Assembly (NCBI RefSeq): GCF_002783505.1
Contig: NZ_PFGL01000001.1
Coordinates: forward strand, 186,001 to 250,000
Direction of reading: 5' to 3'
Length of the DNA stretch: 64,000 nt
Source of the DNA: Shewanella sp. CG12_big_fil_rev_8_21_14_0_65_47_15
GTDB lineage: Bacteria; Pseudomonadota; Gammaproteobacteria; Enterobacterales; Shewanellaceae
In this document: piece by piece, positions 1-8,967 of the stretch
Position numbering within the stretch: position 1 is the stretch's first letter
Layout of the letters: every line of letters starts with the position of its first letter
The notes under the pieces: model-generated
Databases searched by the model: none
What the model was told of the DNA's origin: nothing
What the model saw: the letters and a program-made list of their open reading frames with translations, nothing else
Program-made: the position numbers and the translations under genes

Positions 1-783
1 GTGGAATAGCACAATTTGAGATTCATCTAAGGTTTTGCCAAGGGCAATATAAAACGAGTCATCCTGCTCCTCATATACCAGCACATCACGGGACTGTGGC
101 GTGCCTAACTCGTGGCGGTACACTTGATAGCCCAGCAGGGTTTGCAGATCCTTGGCGATATAAAACACATGGCGATTATCATTGCCCCAAACGATGCGTC
201 CCTCTGTATTTTCAAGCACATCGGTGATCATGGCGCCGGATTCAATATCTTTAAAGTAGATGTGATACACGCGGCGGCTTAACAGATCTTCACCGAAGGC
301 CAACATGGTTTCATCCGGGCTGACGCTGACACCACCTAAACCATAAAACTCATGGCCCTTGGCGCGTTCATTCACGTCAAGCATCAGTTGCTCAATCCCG
401 TCGCTGCCCTTACGGGCGATCAGCGGATATTCGCTGCCCTCTTGGTAGCGGCGGTAATAGCTGTGCTGGTGCCATTGGTAAGGCACGCTCGACTCATCGG
501 CGACCAAACGCTCGGTCAACTCTTTAAACAGTCCATCCTGTAATGACTTAAGCGGCTTAAAGTAAGCTTGGGTGTAACGGTTTTCGGCATTCAGATGCGC
601 CAATACCTTAGGATCTTGACGTTTATCGTCACGCATCCAGTAGTAATCGTCGGTGCGCGTGACCCCGTGCAAGGTCATCACATGGGGAATTTTTTCCGCA
701 ACGGGCGCAGAGACTTGCCCTTTTTGAGTGGAGCAACCGGGTAATAGCATAGCGAGACCTAAAGTAAGCAGCAGAGTGCGCAT
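1..783 (-). CDS. ptrB: Oligopeptidase B-like S9 peptidase, lipoprotein (5' part only)
   Basis: This is the N-terminal 261 codons of a gene that runs off the left edge of the window, so the catalytic domain is not visible. The product starts MRTLLLTLGL and has a lipobox (LLPGC, Cys17), so it should be a membrane-anchored periplasmic protein. After it come features of the oligopeptidase B/prolyl oligopeptidase propeller: HGVTRTDDYYWMRDD, then YRRYQEGSEYP and VSPDETMLAFGED. Oligopeptidase B cuts short peptides after basic residues; this is family knowledge and the catalytic triad cannot be checked here. It is divergent from the FMN riboswitch-ribB unit. The start ATG is preceded on the minus strand by a weak AAGGACG ribosome site. 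Confidence 0.85.
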   Translation of the reverse strand, partial: MRTLLLTLGLAMLLPGCSTQKGQVSAPVAEKIPHVMTLHGVTRTDDYYWMRDDKRQDPKVLAHLNAENRYTQAYFKPLKSLQDGLFKELTERLVADESSVPYQWHQHSYYRRYQEGSEYPLIARKGSDGIEQLMLDVNERAKGHEFYGLGGVSVSPDETMLAFGEDLLSRRVYHIYFKDIESGAMITDVLENTEGRIVWGNDNRHVFYIAKDLQTLLGYQVYRHELGTPQSRDVLVYEEQDDSFYIALGKTLDESQIVLFH

Positions 784-1030
784 TTATACGTCCTTGTGAC
801 GTTCAAACACCATCGTAAGATACGACGGCAAGCCAATAAATTGATGTGCCGGATATGATATACCCAAGCTAGCGCTTGTTGCGAGTTTCCTAAAGATTGC
901 GCTTGCTTAAGGATCTCAAGGCGTTGTGCGCTTGCGCAAACATTGCCCAATTTATGGCGCGATTTTATTGCCATTCCAACTAAATAGGCGCAACATAACC
1001 GCGTTTTTAGGCTAGAGCCTAACAACAATT
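784..1030. other. Shared upstream region between ptrB-like gene and ribB leader
   Basis: No gene is supported here. This divergent spacer must carry the promoters of the leftward peptidase gene and of the rightward riboswitch-ribB transcript. No strong consensus promoter could be singled out. Confidence 0.4.
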
Positions 1031-1257
1031 CTCAGGGCGGGGTGAAACTCCCCACCGGCGGTAAATAGTGTCGTGAGCGTTTTCACTCCCACTAAAGCCC
1101 GCGAGCGCCCGAACGCAATTTCGGGGTCAGCAGATCTGGTGACTTAGGTTTTCTCGCCATGGTTAACGCCTAACGAGGTAGCCCTAATATTCCAGAGCCG
1201 ACGGTAATGGACTGTTTGCAGATAGCGACAGTACTGAGTCCGGATGGAAGAGAATGT
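1031..1257 (+). ncRNA. FMN riboswitch (RFN element)
   Basis: The conserved RFN blocks appear in order: CTCAGGGCGGGGTGAAACTC followed by CCCACCGGCGGTAA, then AGCCCGCGAGCGCC, then GTCAGCAGATCTGGTG, then CCAGAGCCGACGGT, and finally AGTCCGGATGGAAGAGAA. These are hallmarks of the FMN-sensing aptamer. It lies 200 bases upstream of ribB on the same strand, so FMN should turn off ribB expression. Between aptamer and gene (about 1368-1403) is a hairpin with arms ACAGCTA/TAGCTGT around CCCC-TTT-GGGG that could be part of the expression platform. How the switch acts (termination or ribosome-site masking) cannot be decided by eye. Confidence 0.95.
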
Positions 1258-1455
1258 AAGACAACACTAGGATAGTTGGCATTAAGCTTTGTCTGAGTAT
1301 CCCGGCTGTTAGCCTCATATTTTGCAATTACCCGACCTAAGCCATTGCGCTTAAATGGGTCTATTGCTACAGCTAATCCCCTTTGGGGTAATAGCTGTAT
1401 TTCTGCACGCCCTGATTCTGGAAATTCCCATGTCGTATTTTTAAGGATATTAACC

Positions 1456-2109
1456 ATGAATCAGTCTTTACTTGCTCCTTTTGGTACAGCTATCGAACGC
1501 GTTGAAGCGGGTCTTGCTGCCCTGCGCCAAGGCCAAGGTGTGTTGGTCGTCGATGATGAAGATAGAGAAAACGAAGGCGACTTAATTTTTGCCGCCGAGT
1601 CACTGACCAATGCTCAAATGGCCATGCTGATTCGCGAATGCAGCGGTATCGTATGTTTGTGTTTACCGGATGAAAAGGTCAAAGCCCTCGAGCTGCCACC
1701 TATGGTGGAAAACAACTCAAGCCAATATGGCACCGCGTTTACTGTGAGTATCGAAGCTAAAGTGGGCGTCACCACAGGCGTTTCGGCCGCTGACCGTGTC
1801 ACTACCATTAAAACCGCTATCGCCGACAATGCTAAGCCAAGTGATTTGGCTCGCCCAGGCCATGTATATCCACTGCGCGCCCAACCCGGTGGCGTGTTAA
1901 CTCGCCGTGGCCATACCGAAGGCACTATCGATTTAATGCAATTGGCCGGACTTAAGCCTGCGGGCGTGTTATGCGAAGTCACCAATCCCGATGGCACTAT
2001 GGCGCGCCTGCCAGAAATCATCGCCTTTGGTGCGGAGCACAATATGCCAGTGCTAACGATTGAAGATATCGTGGTTTACCGTAAGTCATTATTAGCCAAT
2101 GTAGGCTAA
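1456..2109 (+). CDS. ribB: 3,4-dihydroxy-2-butanone-4-phosphate synthase
   Basis: The 217-residue product matches the usual length of stand-alone RibB. It converts ribulose 5-phosphate to 3,4-dihydroxy-2-butanone 4-phosphate plus formate, supplying the four-carbon unit of riboflavin. Visible signatures are [18 protein letters not shown] (acidic metal-binding loop), [37 protein letters not shown] and the late [18 protein letters not shown]. The reading frame is open further upstream to 1345, but that part overlaps the riboswitch expression region. The ATG at 1456 follows TAAGGATATTAACC and gives the family N-terminus [10 protein letters not shown]. There is no GTP cyclohydrolase II fusion, so this is RibB and not RibBA. 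It is controlled by the preceding FMN riboswitch and ends in a strong terminator. Confidence 0.97.
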   Translation: MNQSLLAPFGTAIERVEAGLAALRQGQGVLVVDDEDRENEGDLIFAAESLTNAQMAMLIRECSGIVCLCLPDEKVKALELPPMVENNSSQYGTAFTVSIEAKVGVTTGVSAADRVTTIKTAIADNAKPSDLARPGHVYPLRAQPGGVLTRRGHTEGTIDLMQLAGLKPAGVLCEVTNPDGTMARLPEIIAFGAEHNMPVLTIEDIVVYRKSLLANVG

Positions 2110-2153
2110 GCCTCCAAGCCCATAAGAGGCAATGCTATACAGCCGTTATCCCC

Positions 2154-2185
2154 AAAGACGCTTGCCACCGCCAGCGTCTTTTTTT
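2154..2185 (+). terminator. Rho-independent terminator after ribB
   Basis: Stem AAAGACGC/GCGTCTTT with a 12-base loop is followed by a run of T. It lies 45 bases past the ribB stop. Confidence 0.9.
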
Positions 2186-2417
2186 ATTGCTTTTGCCACT
2201 CAAGGCGACTCCTAGCCCATAAGAAAACACACAATGCTCAAATGCCGCTCAATATCACAGACAAATGGTTATTTTGTTTGATAGGAGGGAAATACATAAA
2301 CAAAAATAACACCTTAGATATATATATAACAAATTGCTTAATTTCGTGACCTAGATTAGATATCCATAAACTAGGGGTCGCGGCACTTCTCTGTCTATGT
2401 TAAATATCCATAACCAA

Positions 2418-2488
2418 TGCCAGGTCTTTCACTGCTCAATACCGCATCAAGGCGAACGCCTTGATTTTTTTATGTCTCCCACCTGGCA
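2418..2488 (+). promoter_or_regulatory. Structured leader with nested terminator upstream of GGDEF-EAL gene
   Basis: In the 5' leader of the gene starting at 2511, the arms TGCCAGGT (2418-2425) and ACCTGGCA (2481-2488) form a perfect 8-base inverted repeat. Inside it sits a textbook terminator: ATCAAGGCG-AA-CGCCTTGAT at 2446-2465 followed by seven T (2465-2471). The ribosome site GGAGTAGGAG follows at about 2492. Upstream, ATATCCATAA occurs twice (2360-2369 and 2404-2413). This could be a leader attenuator or the end of a small RNA; no known riboswitch class was recognised. Confidence 0.55.
2446..2471 (+). terminator. Intrinsic terminator inside the GGDEF-EAL leader
   Basis: A 9-base-pair stem ATCAAGGCG/CGCCTTGAT with a 2-base AA gap (the real loop would open the closing pairs) is followed directly by T7. 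It lies 40 bases before the start codon, so it would end transcripts before the gene unless something prevents it. Confidence 0.8.
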
Positions 2489-2510
2489 AATGGAGTAGGA
2501 GTAAGTTTGC

Positions 2511-5500
2511 ATGCCATCCACGCTACATCACCTCAGTTTGAAGCAGAAACTCATTCTGTTTTCGCTATTACCCTTGCTGATGATGAGCTTGTTTGTGCTA
2601 ACACGTATGTATGTTCTTGCGAGGGAATACCACGCCGCGACTCACAATCATCTGGCCATACAAACAACGGTACAGATTACTGAACTCCTCTATCAGCTAC
2701 ATAACGAATACGGCCTAAGTGTTCAGCCGAATCAAACGGCAAGGTCCCAGGATCAAACAGGGTTACTACAGCAGCAACAGCACACGACTAAGACATTGGA
2801 TGAGTTGCTCAATGGGCCATCTCTCATCGGCTTAATTGCCGCCTTAGATAGTGACCGACTGGGAGCGGCGCAATTGCAGGAGCGGCTCGACGCGCTACGG
2901 CTTTCGAGCCACAAACTCATATCGGCCCGTCAGGATGTGTTAAAACAATCTCCTCATGTCTTCAGCAACTTATATAATCAGCTTAATGCCCAGCTATTGC
3001 AGCTGATCCAACTGCTACAACTGCAAACCAACGACATTAGCCAGTCCCGCGCCTATGCCGATTTACTAAATCTACTGATGGTACAGGAGCTTGCGGTCAA
3101 AGAACGCAGTGCCATTAATCGTATGCTGTTATCAAACTCATTAAGCATCAATGATTATCGGAGCATAAGTACGATAATGTACGAATATGGCCAAGCCATT
3201 TTGCATGCTAGTAATGCCTCCATTTCAGATAGGCAATCCCTGACCCGCCAAGTACAAGCTTCGCCAGAAAGCCTACGAATACTCAATATCAGCCAACAGA
3301 TTGAACAACAGATCCGTGTCAGCACTTTAGTACAAAACATCAATGCCCATCTAGGCTATGGCGGTTTAATCGATAGCTATCAGGACTATTTGCTCAGGGG
3401 CGACGCTAACTCACTGGATAAATTCAATCGGGCACTGGCGGTTATTCAACTTAATCTCGACGAACTAAATCATGAGATCCGCAATCTGCCAAGCTTAATC
3501 CCCACTGTCAATGTTATCGAAGACAGCATTGGCCAATACCAATTTGGCATGTCTAAGCTACAACAACTGCAACATCAAAGACTTCCCCTCGAAGAGATCA
3601 CCACCCTCGCCCATGTGAACGACACAGATCTGAGTGGGGCAATAGAAAAACTCTTAATGCCACCCCATCCAGTAAGCAGTAAAGATTGGTGGTCACTGAC
3701 AACGGATCGCATCAATGAACTGCATGCCATCGGTGATGAGATCACTGAGTCCATGGCGCAGCAGAGCGAAACCCAGCAGAACCAAGCCCTGACGCTTCTC
3801 GGCTTATACCTATTTTCCGCCTTTTTTACCGCCACTATCACACTCTGGCTTGGGCGTAAGATTATTCGCAGCTTTATCGACAAAATCACTAAAATTGCCA
3901 ATAACATGCAGCAGATGGCGGCCGATCCTCAGCTCAATATCAATATGAATGTTTCAGGTTCAGATGAACTCGGCCGTATGGCCCGCGCCATGAACCTGAT
4001 GATTAGCGAGCGCCAAAAGGCAAACCATGCGCTAAATCGCGCCGCCGCCGTATTCAATTATTCCGCCGAAGGCATCATGGTGACGGATGCGGATAACCAT
4101 ATTGAACTGGTCAATCCCGCATTTAGCCAAATCACAGGCTACACCTTAGATGAAGTGAAGGGACGCAGCCCCTCACTTTTAAGCTCTAAACGCCATTCCC
4201 AGCATTTCTACACCGCCATGTGGGAGGCGCTGCAACAGGAAGGTAAGTGGGAGGGAGAAATCTGGAATAAGCGCAAGGATGGCCAAGTGTACCCCGAGTA
4301 TCTGGCGATCACTGTGGTACGAAACGAGCAGGGGAAGATAATCCAACATATTGGTTTATTTATGGATATCAGTAAACGTAAACAATATGAACAGGATCTT
4401 TGGTATCAGGCTAACTTCGATAGTCTCACCGGCCTGCCGAATCGCAAACTATTTAATGAACGTCTGCAGCATGAAATCCATGTAGCGCAACACGACTCAC
4501 GTAAGCTGGCTATTCTACTGATCGACTTAGATCAATTTAAGTACATTAATGATGTACAGGGCCATGCCACTGGCGATCTGTTACTGCAAGATGTGGCAAA
4601 ACGCTTAGAAGGGATCGCGGGTAAAACCGATTTTATCGCCCGCATCGGTGGGGATGAATTTGTGCTCATATTGCCACGCCTAACGAACGAACTCGCCATC
4701 GAACATATGGCAACCCGCATCATTGAAACCCTATCCGCGCCTTTTATACTGAACGAACGGGAGATCCAGATCTCCGCCAGCTTCGGTATTGGCGTGTATC
4801 CCGAAGATGGCCTCGACGTGAGTTCCCTCACCCGCAATACCGAAATGGCCATGTATCAAGCCAAAGATGCCGGACGAAACACCTTCAAGTACTTTACCGC
4901 AGGCATGAATCAAACCATGTATGCTCGCATGGAGCTGGAACAACGCCTACGACGCGCCGTAGCACAAAATGAATTTGCCCTGCATTATCAACCCATAGTC
5001 GATATGAAAACCGGCCGAGTGTGCAGTGTTGAGGCGCTTATCCGTTGGCAAGATCCTGATTTTGGCTTAATACCGCCGGATCAGTTTATTGCTATCGCCG
5101 AAGAGACTGGGCTTATCGAGCCTATGGGCGAATGGGTGCTCAACCAAGCCATGCACGACCTAAGGCAGTGGCAGAAAAGCGGCTTAAATATCAATGTCGC
5201 CATTAATGTTTCCAGCCGTCAATGTATCAACACCCGCGGCATGGGCTTCGACCAAGTGCTACAGGAATGCTTTAACCGCCACCATGTGAACCCATGCAAT
5301 GTGCATATTGAGATCACCGAAAGCATGTTGATGGGCGATGCGAGCCACTGCTTAAGCACCCTAGAGTCCATTCGCCATTTAGGCTCGCAAATCTATATTG
5401 ATGATTTTGGGACAGGTTATTCCTCATTGAGTTATTTGAAGAAATTCCCTATTTCAGTGATCAAAATCGACCGCAGTTTTGTGGAAAACGCCCTCGATAA

Positions 5501-5744
5501 CAGCTCTAACGCCAATCTAGTTAAAGCCATTGTGATGATGGGCCAAAGCCTTGAAATGGAACTGGTGGCCGAGGGGATAGAAACCGAAGCCCAATGGAAA
5601 TTCCTCCGCGACTTAGGCTGCCACTACGCCCAGGGCTATTTGATCTCAAAACCTCTGCCATTCGATGAGATAACGCCGCTGCTCAAGGTAAAACTTCCCT
5701 TGCTTTTACGTACGAATCAACATGGTGAATGCATAACTATTTGA
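2511..5744 (+). CDS. Membrane NIT-HAMP-PAS-GGDEF-EAL cyclic-di-GMP protein
   Basis: The 1077-residue protein has an N-terminal membrane helix (about 13-33), then a roughly 390-residue helical periplasmic region of the NIT (nitrate/nitrite-sensing) type with repeated acidic/Arg helices such as MVQELAVKERSAINRM. A second membrane helix lies near 425-447, followed by HAMP (about 448-500), PAS (about 505-625), GGDEF (about 630-800) and EAL (about 820-1070). The diguanylate cyclase motif is intact (RIGGDEF, near residue 711). The phosphodiesterase motif is also intact (SVEALIRW near 841, and DDFGTGYSSLSYL). Both activities are therefore possible; which dominates cannot be told from sequence. The start ATG follows GGAGTAGGAGTAAG. 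The ligand of the sensor region is an inference from the NIT-like pattern. Expression may be set by the leader terminator just upstream. Confidence 0.9.
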   Translation: MPSTLHHLSLKQKLILFSLLPLLMMSLFVLTRMYVLAREYHAATHNHLAIQTTVQITELLYQLHNEYGLSVQPNQTARSQDQTGLLQQQQHTTKTLDELLNGPSLIGLIAALDSDRLGAAQLQERLDALRLSSHKLISARQDVLKQSPHVFSNLYNQLNAQLLQLIQLLQLQTNDISQSRAYADLLNLLMVQELAVKERSAINRMLLSNSLSINDYRSISTIMYEYGQAILHASNASISDRQSLTRQVQASPESLRILNISQQIEQQIRVSTLVQNINAHLGYGGLIDSYQDYLLRGDANSLDKFNRALAVIQLNLDELNHEIRNLPSLIPTVNVIEDSIGQYQFGMSKLQQLQHQRLPLEEITTLAHVNDTDLSGAIEKLLMPPHPVSSKDWWSLTTDRINELHAIGDEITESMAQQSETQQNQALTLLGLYLFSAFFTATITLWLGRKIIRSFIDKITKIANNMQQMAADPQLNINMNVSGSDELGRMARAMNLMISERQKANHALNRAAAVFNYSAEGIMVTDADNHIELVNPAFSQITGYTLDEVKGRSPSLLSSKRHSQHFYTAMWEALQQEGKWEGEIWNKRKDGQVYPEYLAITVVRNEQGKIIQHIGLFMDISKRKQYEQDLWYQANFDSLTGLPNRKLFNERLQHEIHVAQHDSRKLAILLIDLDQFKYINDVQGHATGDLLLQDVAKRLEGIAGKTDFIARIGGDEFVLILPRLTNELAIEHMATRIIETLSAPFILNEREIQISASFGIGVYPEDGLDVSSLTRNTEMAMYQAKDAGRNTFKYFTAGMNQTMYARMELEQRLRRAVAQNEFALHYQPIVDMKTGRVCSVEALIRWQDPDFGLIPPDQFIAIAEETGLIEPMGEWVLNQAMHDLRQWQKSGLNINVAINVSSRQCINTRGMGFDQVLQECFNRHHVNPCNVHIEITESMLMGDASHCLSTLESIRHLGSQIYIDDFGTGYSSLSYLKKFPISVIKIDRSFVENALDNSSNANLVKAIVMMGQSLEMELVAEGIETEAQWKFLRDLGCHYAQGYLISKPLPFDEITPLLKVKLPLLLRTNQHGECITI

Positions 5745-5787
5745 TTAATAAATAAAACTTAGACTTTACTCGACCAATTCTAAGCTG

Positions 5788-6717
5788 TTAGGTTGCTTGC
5801 CCTTGAAGAATAGTCACGAGATAAGCCCCATACAACACCAGCAACAAAACACCTCGCCTGCGTTCAATAACACCTGTACGTGTAGGGTAAGTGAACACCA
5901 CGGCCATGAAACCGAACATCAATGTCATCGCGACTTCACGCCATGCAACCGTTATGGGATGGATGATGGCCGCAATTGCGATAACCAAAATGCCATTGAG
6001 AATATTGCTGCCAAGAATTGTTCCCAAGCCAATCTCGTCATGCCCGCGCAACTTGGCAATGACAGTTGTCGCGAGTTCAGGTACGGACGTACCCACCGCC
6101 ACAATAGTGGCCCCGATAATAAATTCATCGAGACTAAAGGCGATAGCAATGCCCCTTGCGCCAGCCACAATGAGGTTACCGGCAGTAATAAGAAAGGCAA
6201 GGCCAACTACGCATGAAAGAACAACCCGCCATCCCCCATGTTCCCCAAGAACTTCTCCCACAGCGCTTCGTTGTTTTCGTGCTTCGATAATGGTCATTAC
6301 CAACCAAGCGAGGAACATACTTAACAGCAAAAAACCATCGATTCTGGAAAGCTCACCATCAAGAAATAGAACCGCCGTAATGATGGGGATCAACAATGCC
6401 ACAGGAAAATCCCGCTTTACACTGTCACGGGGACTTTGGATACCAGAAATGACCAGCGCAAGGGCAAGAATCAGTGCCACATTGACTACGTTACTTCCGA
6501 GGGCATCTCCAAGAGCGATTTGGGGTGTCCCTGCCAGAGCGGCATTGATTGAGACCGACAACTCAGGGCTTGATGTGGCGAATGCGGCAACAGTGACACC
6601 GATAATACCAGGAGAAATGCGCGCCCAATGGGCGAGACCAACCGTACCGCGCACAAAAAGCTCCCCACCGATGGCGGCGCACACAAGGCCCAAAATCAAA
6701 ACCGCGTAATCGCTCAT
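5788..6717 (-). CDS. CaCA-family cation exchanger (YrbG-like)
   Basis: This is a 309-residue inner-membrane protein with two inverted halves, each with the alpha-repeat signature of the Ca2+:cation antiporter family. The first is GVTVAAFATSSPELSVS with GDALGSNVVN; the second is GATIVAVGTSVPELATT with GTILGSNILN. These carry the ion-coordinating Glu and Ser/Asn residues. It probably exchanges Ca2+ or Na+ for H+ across the cytoplasmic membrane. About ten hydrophobic segments are visible and the length is normal for the bacterial family. It is transcribed leftward, tail to tail with the GGDEF-EAL gene, and its upstream neighbour ferritin is separated by a terminator, so it is probably expressed alone. 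Confidence 0.9.
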   Translation of the reverse strand: MSDYAVLILGLVCAAIGGELFVRGTVGLAHWARISPGIIGVTVAAFATSSPELSVSINAALAGTPQIALGDALGSNVVNVALILALALVISGIQSPRDSVKRDFPVALLIPIITAVLFLDGELSRIDGFLLLSMFLAWLVMTIIEARKQRSAVGEVLGEHGGWRVVLSCVVGLAFLITAGNLIVAGARGIAIAFSLDEFIIGATIVAVGTSVPELATTVIAKLRGHDEIGLGTILGSNILNGILVIAIAAIIHPITVAWREVAMTLMFGFMAVVFTYPTRTGVIERRRGVLLLVLYGAYLVTILQGQAT

Positions 6718-6799
6718 TGCAACCCTAGTGGTGTTAGCAGCTCTTCAAGTTTTGCACAGACTTCTGTTTATTGGTTCAAAATAGCAAACAGCTCGCCAT

Positions 6800-6825
6800 A
6801 AAAAAGCAGCCTAGGCTGCTTTTTT
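6800..6825. terminator. Symmetrical terminator after ferritin gene
   Basis: A perfect palindrome with arms AAAAAAGCAGCC/GGCTGCTTTTTT around TA. On the minus strand it ends the ferritin transcript, 17 bases past its stop codon; it could work in both directions. Confidence 0.9.
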
Positions 6826-6841
6826 ATCGGATTGGTAAAAG

Positions 6842-7378
6842 CTAAGCCTGTGGCTGGCTCTGGGGGTTCATAATGCTCTCACCGCCCTTAGAAGCCAATT
6901 TAACCAGATCTTTATCAATAAAGAACAAGGCTTTACCGTCTTCACCTACTAAACGGATCTTATCGACAATCGACTTAAACAGCTTTTCTTCTTCATGCTG
7001 CTCGGCCACATACCATTGCAGGAAGTTGAAGGTGGAATAATCTTGATTAGAAAATGCGGTATGGGCTAGGGCATTAATTTGGCGAGTGATTAACTGCTCG
7101 TGCTCATAGGTCAACTCGAACAAGGCGAGCAAGGATGAAAACTGTGACTGCGGCGCCTCAATCGCGCCTAATAATGGCAGACCACCGGTTTCGCTCACAT
7201 AGGTGAACAAACGACGCATATGGCCCATTTCTTCATCCGCATGTTCGCGCATAAATTTTGCTGCGCCTTCAAAGCCTTGATCTTCACACCATGCGCTCAT
7301 TTGCAGGTATAAATTAGAGGAGAAGAACTCCATATTAATTTGTTCATTCAACTTTTCGATCATGGTTGCTGACAGCAT
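6842..7378 (-). CDS. ftn: Non-haem ferritin
   Basis: The 178-residue product is an FtnA-type iron-storage ferritin that oxidises Fe2+ and stores it as mineral in a 24-subunit shell. Ferroxidase-centre residues are visible: the Glu of [18 protein letters not shown] (E17 region), the EEMGHM helix (Glu/His pair near 49-53) and the EQHEEE stretch near 127-132. The sequence [20 protein letters not shown] is typical of the bacterial family. It is a single gene read leftward, divergent from moeA. The spacer between them carries a Fur-like sequence, suggesting iron-linked control. A short C-terminal tail ([14 protein letters not shown]) is ordinary for these proteins. Confidence 0.95.
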   Translation of the reverse strand: MLSATMIEKLNEQINMEFFSSNLYLQMSAWCEDQGFEGAAKFMREHADEEMGHMRRLFTYVSETGGLPLLGAIEAPQSQFSSLLALFELTYEHEQLITRQINALAHTAFSNQDYSTFNFLQWYVAEQHEEEKLFKSIVDKIRLVGEDGKALFFIDKDLVKLASKGGESIMNPQSQPQA

Positions 7379-7487
7379 AGTAAATCCTCTTTGGCATTCG
7401 AACTGAAATCTTGGTCCATTGTCATTAAGGGGGGCAGGAAAAGCAATAAAATTTACCTTTGAACATTTAGCTAACTTAATGATTATT

Positions 7488-7508
7488 TGATAAAAATGAT
7501 TTTCATTT
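7488..7508. promoter_or_regulatory. Possible Fur box between ftn and moeA
   Basis: TGATAAAAATGATTTTCATTT resembles the Fur 7-1-7 pattern of GATAAT-type hexamers, and the adjacent TAATGATTATT adds a further half-match. It lies about 110 bases upstream of the ferritin start. The match is imperfect and was judged by eye. Confidence 0.4.
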
Positions 7509-7704
7509 GTTCATCGACTCGCGTTTAAGTTTGAGATTTTATGTTAAGGCTATTCAACATAAAGCGCCCACTTTCTTACACTGTGGCAGTAAAAAACGGA
7601 TTGCCAATCACAGAAACTCGCATGCAGATCATGGCCATCCCCGATCACCGTGGCATAATAAGCCCAATGTTGCCATACAACTCACAGCATATAAGGAAGA
7701 CCCG

Positions 7705-8958
7705 ATGTCCGTGAAAGCCGATCCTTGTTCGCAACCTAGCTTAATGCATCCCGACCAAGCCATTCCTCTTTTGCTTGAACAGGTTAGCCCAGTGTCAGAC
7801 ACCGAAGTCGTTACACTTCCCCACGCGCTTGGCCGCGTTTTAGCAGAAAATTTGGCCTCTTGTATCGATCTGCCGCCCTTCGATAACTCATCGATGGACG
7901 GCTATGCCTTCCGTTTCGCCGACTTACAGCAACAGACAGAGCAAACGGCTCTACGCCTTATCGGCAGCTCCTTCGCGGGGCATGGGTTCCAAGGTGAAGC
8001 CCAAGCGAATAGCTGCATACGGATCATGACGGGGGCCCCGGTTCCTGCAGGTTATGACACAGTGCAAATGCAGGAAGAGACCCAAGTCCAGGGTGAATCT
8101 ATTCTTATCAATCACCCCAAGGGCAAAGGTGCAAACGTGCGTTGCCGTGGTGAAGAACTCACCCAAGGCACCCAAGTCCTCAATGCAGGGATCCAAATCG
8201 GTGCCGCCGAACTGGGTGTATTAGCCACCATAGGCGTCAGCCAAGTCAGGGTTTACCGCCAACTTAAAGTGGCGTTTTTCTCTACTGGGGATGAACTACG
8301 CCCGGTTGGTAGCGAATTAGCACCGGGGCAGATTTATGATTCAAACCGTTATTCCATCCAAGGCTTACTCAGCCGCGCCAATGTGGAATGGCTGGATTTA
8401 GGGGTGATTGCCGACGATCCCGAGGCGATTCGCCACGCATTTCGCCATGCCGCCAGCCAGTCGGATTTAGTGCTAACCTCCGGCGGGGTCTCGGTCGGTG
8501 AGGCAGATTTCACCAAGCAAATTCTCGATGAAGAAGGGCAAATCACCTTCTGGAAGCTCGCGATTAAACCGGGTAAACCCTTCGCCATGGGGCGGATTGG
8601 TCAGGCGATATTCTGTGGCTTACCGGGCAATCCCGTCTCTTCCATGGTGACTTTTTATAAACTCGTTTGGCCAATATTGAACAAGATGCAAGGTTTAACA
8701 CCAGTAGAGCCTTTGATGTTAGATGCCACTCTCACCACGCCTGTGCGTAAACAACCGGGCCGCGTCGAATATCAACGGGGGATTTTAAGCCGTAATCCCC
8801 AGGGTGAACTCGAAGTGGCCATCACAGGCAGCCAAGGTTCGGGCATGTTAACCTCTATGAGTCTGGCAAACTGTTTTGTGCTATTGGAACAGTACCAGGG
8901 CGACGCGCCGGCGGGCACTAAAGTCACGGTTGAACCCTTTAACAGCGTACTCTGCTAA
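7705..8958 (+). CDS. moeA: Molybdopterin molybdotransferase MoeA
   Basis: The 417-residue product inserts molybdate into adenylated molybdopterin to give active molybdenum cofactor. Family marks include LPPFDNSSMDGYAF near the N-terminus, RIMTGAPVPAGYDTVQMQEE, FFSTGDEL, YDSNRY, the MPT-binding SGGVSVGEADF and the GLPGNPVSSMVTF loop. The frame is open upstream to 7507. The ATG at 7705 is preferred because it follows AAGGAAGACCCG and gives the expected length (about 411 in E. coli). moeB starts 9 bases after the stop, so the two form one operon. In this organism the cofactor would feed the many molybdoenzymes of anaerobic respiration (inference). Confidence 0.96.
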   Translation: MSVKADPCSQPSLMHPDQAIPLLLEQVSPVSDTEVVTLPHALGRVLAENLASCIDLPPFDNSSMDGYAFRFADLQQQTEQTALRLIGSSFAGHGFQGEAQANSCIRIMTGAPVPAGYDTVQMQEETQVQGESILINHPKGKGANVRCRGEELTQGTQVLNAGIQIGAAELGVLATIGVSQVRVYRQLKVAFFSTGDELRPVGSELAPGQIYDSNRYSIQGLLSRANVEWLDLGVIADDPEAIRHAFRHAASQSDLVLTSGGVSVGEADFTKQILDEEGQITFWKLAIKPGKPFAMGRIGQAIFCGLPGNPVSSMVTFYKLVWPILNKMQGLTPVEPLMLDATLTTPVRKQPGRVEYQRGILSRNPQGELEVAITGSQGSGMLTSMSLANCFVLLEQYQGDAPAGTKVTVEPFNSVLC

Positions 8959-8967
8959 GGCCTCTTC

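Noticed and set aside
1345..1455. Upstream extension of the ribB frame
   Set aside because: This part is riboswitch expression platform; RibB proteins start at the MNQSLL Met.
1614..2042. 142-codon frame antisense to ribB
   Set aside because: Shadow frame of a strongly conserved gene.
2340..2420. Possible cyclic-di-GMP (GEMM) riboswitch in the GGDEF-EAL leader
   Set aside because: The conserved GEMM aptamer bases (for example the CACGCACAGGGCAAACC type block and the GNRA-receptor part) are not found.
5891..6709. 272-codon frame on the plus strand
   Set aside because: It is the exact antisense shadow of the CaCA exchanger gene, with no ribosome site and a composition unlike a protein.
7507..7704. 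Upstream extension of the moeA frame (66 codons)
   Set aside because: It lacks a ribosome site and family similarity and overlaps the Fur-like region; the ATG at 7705 has a good site and gives the usual length.
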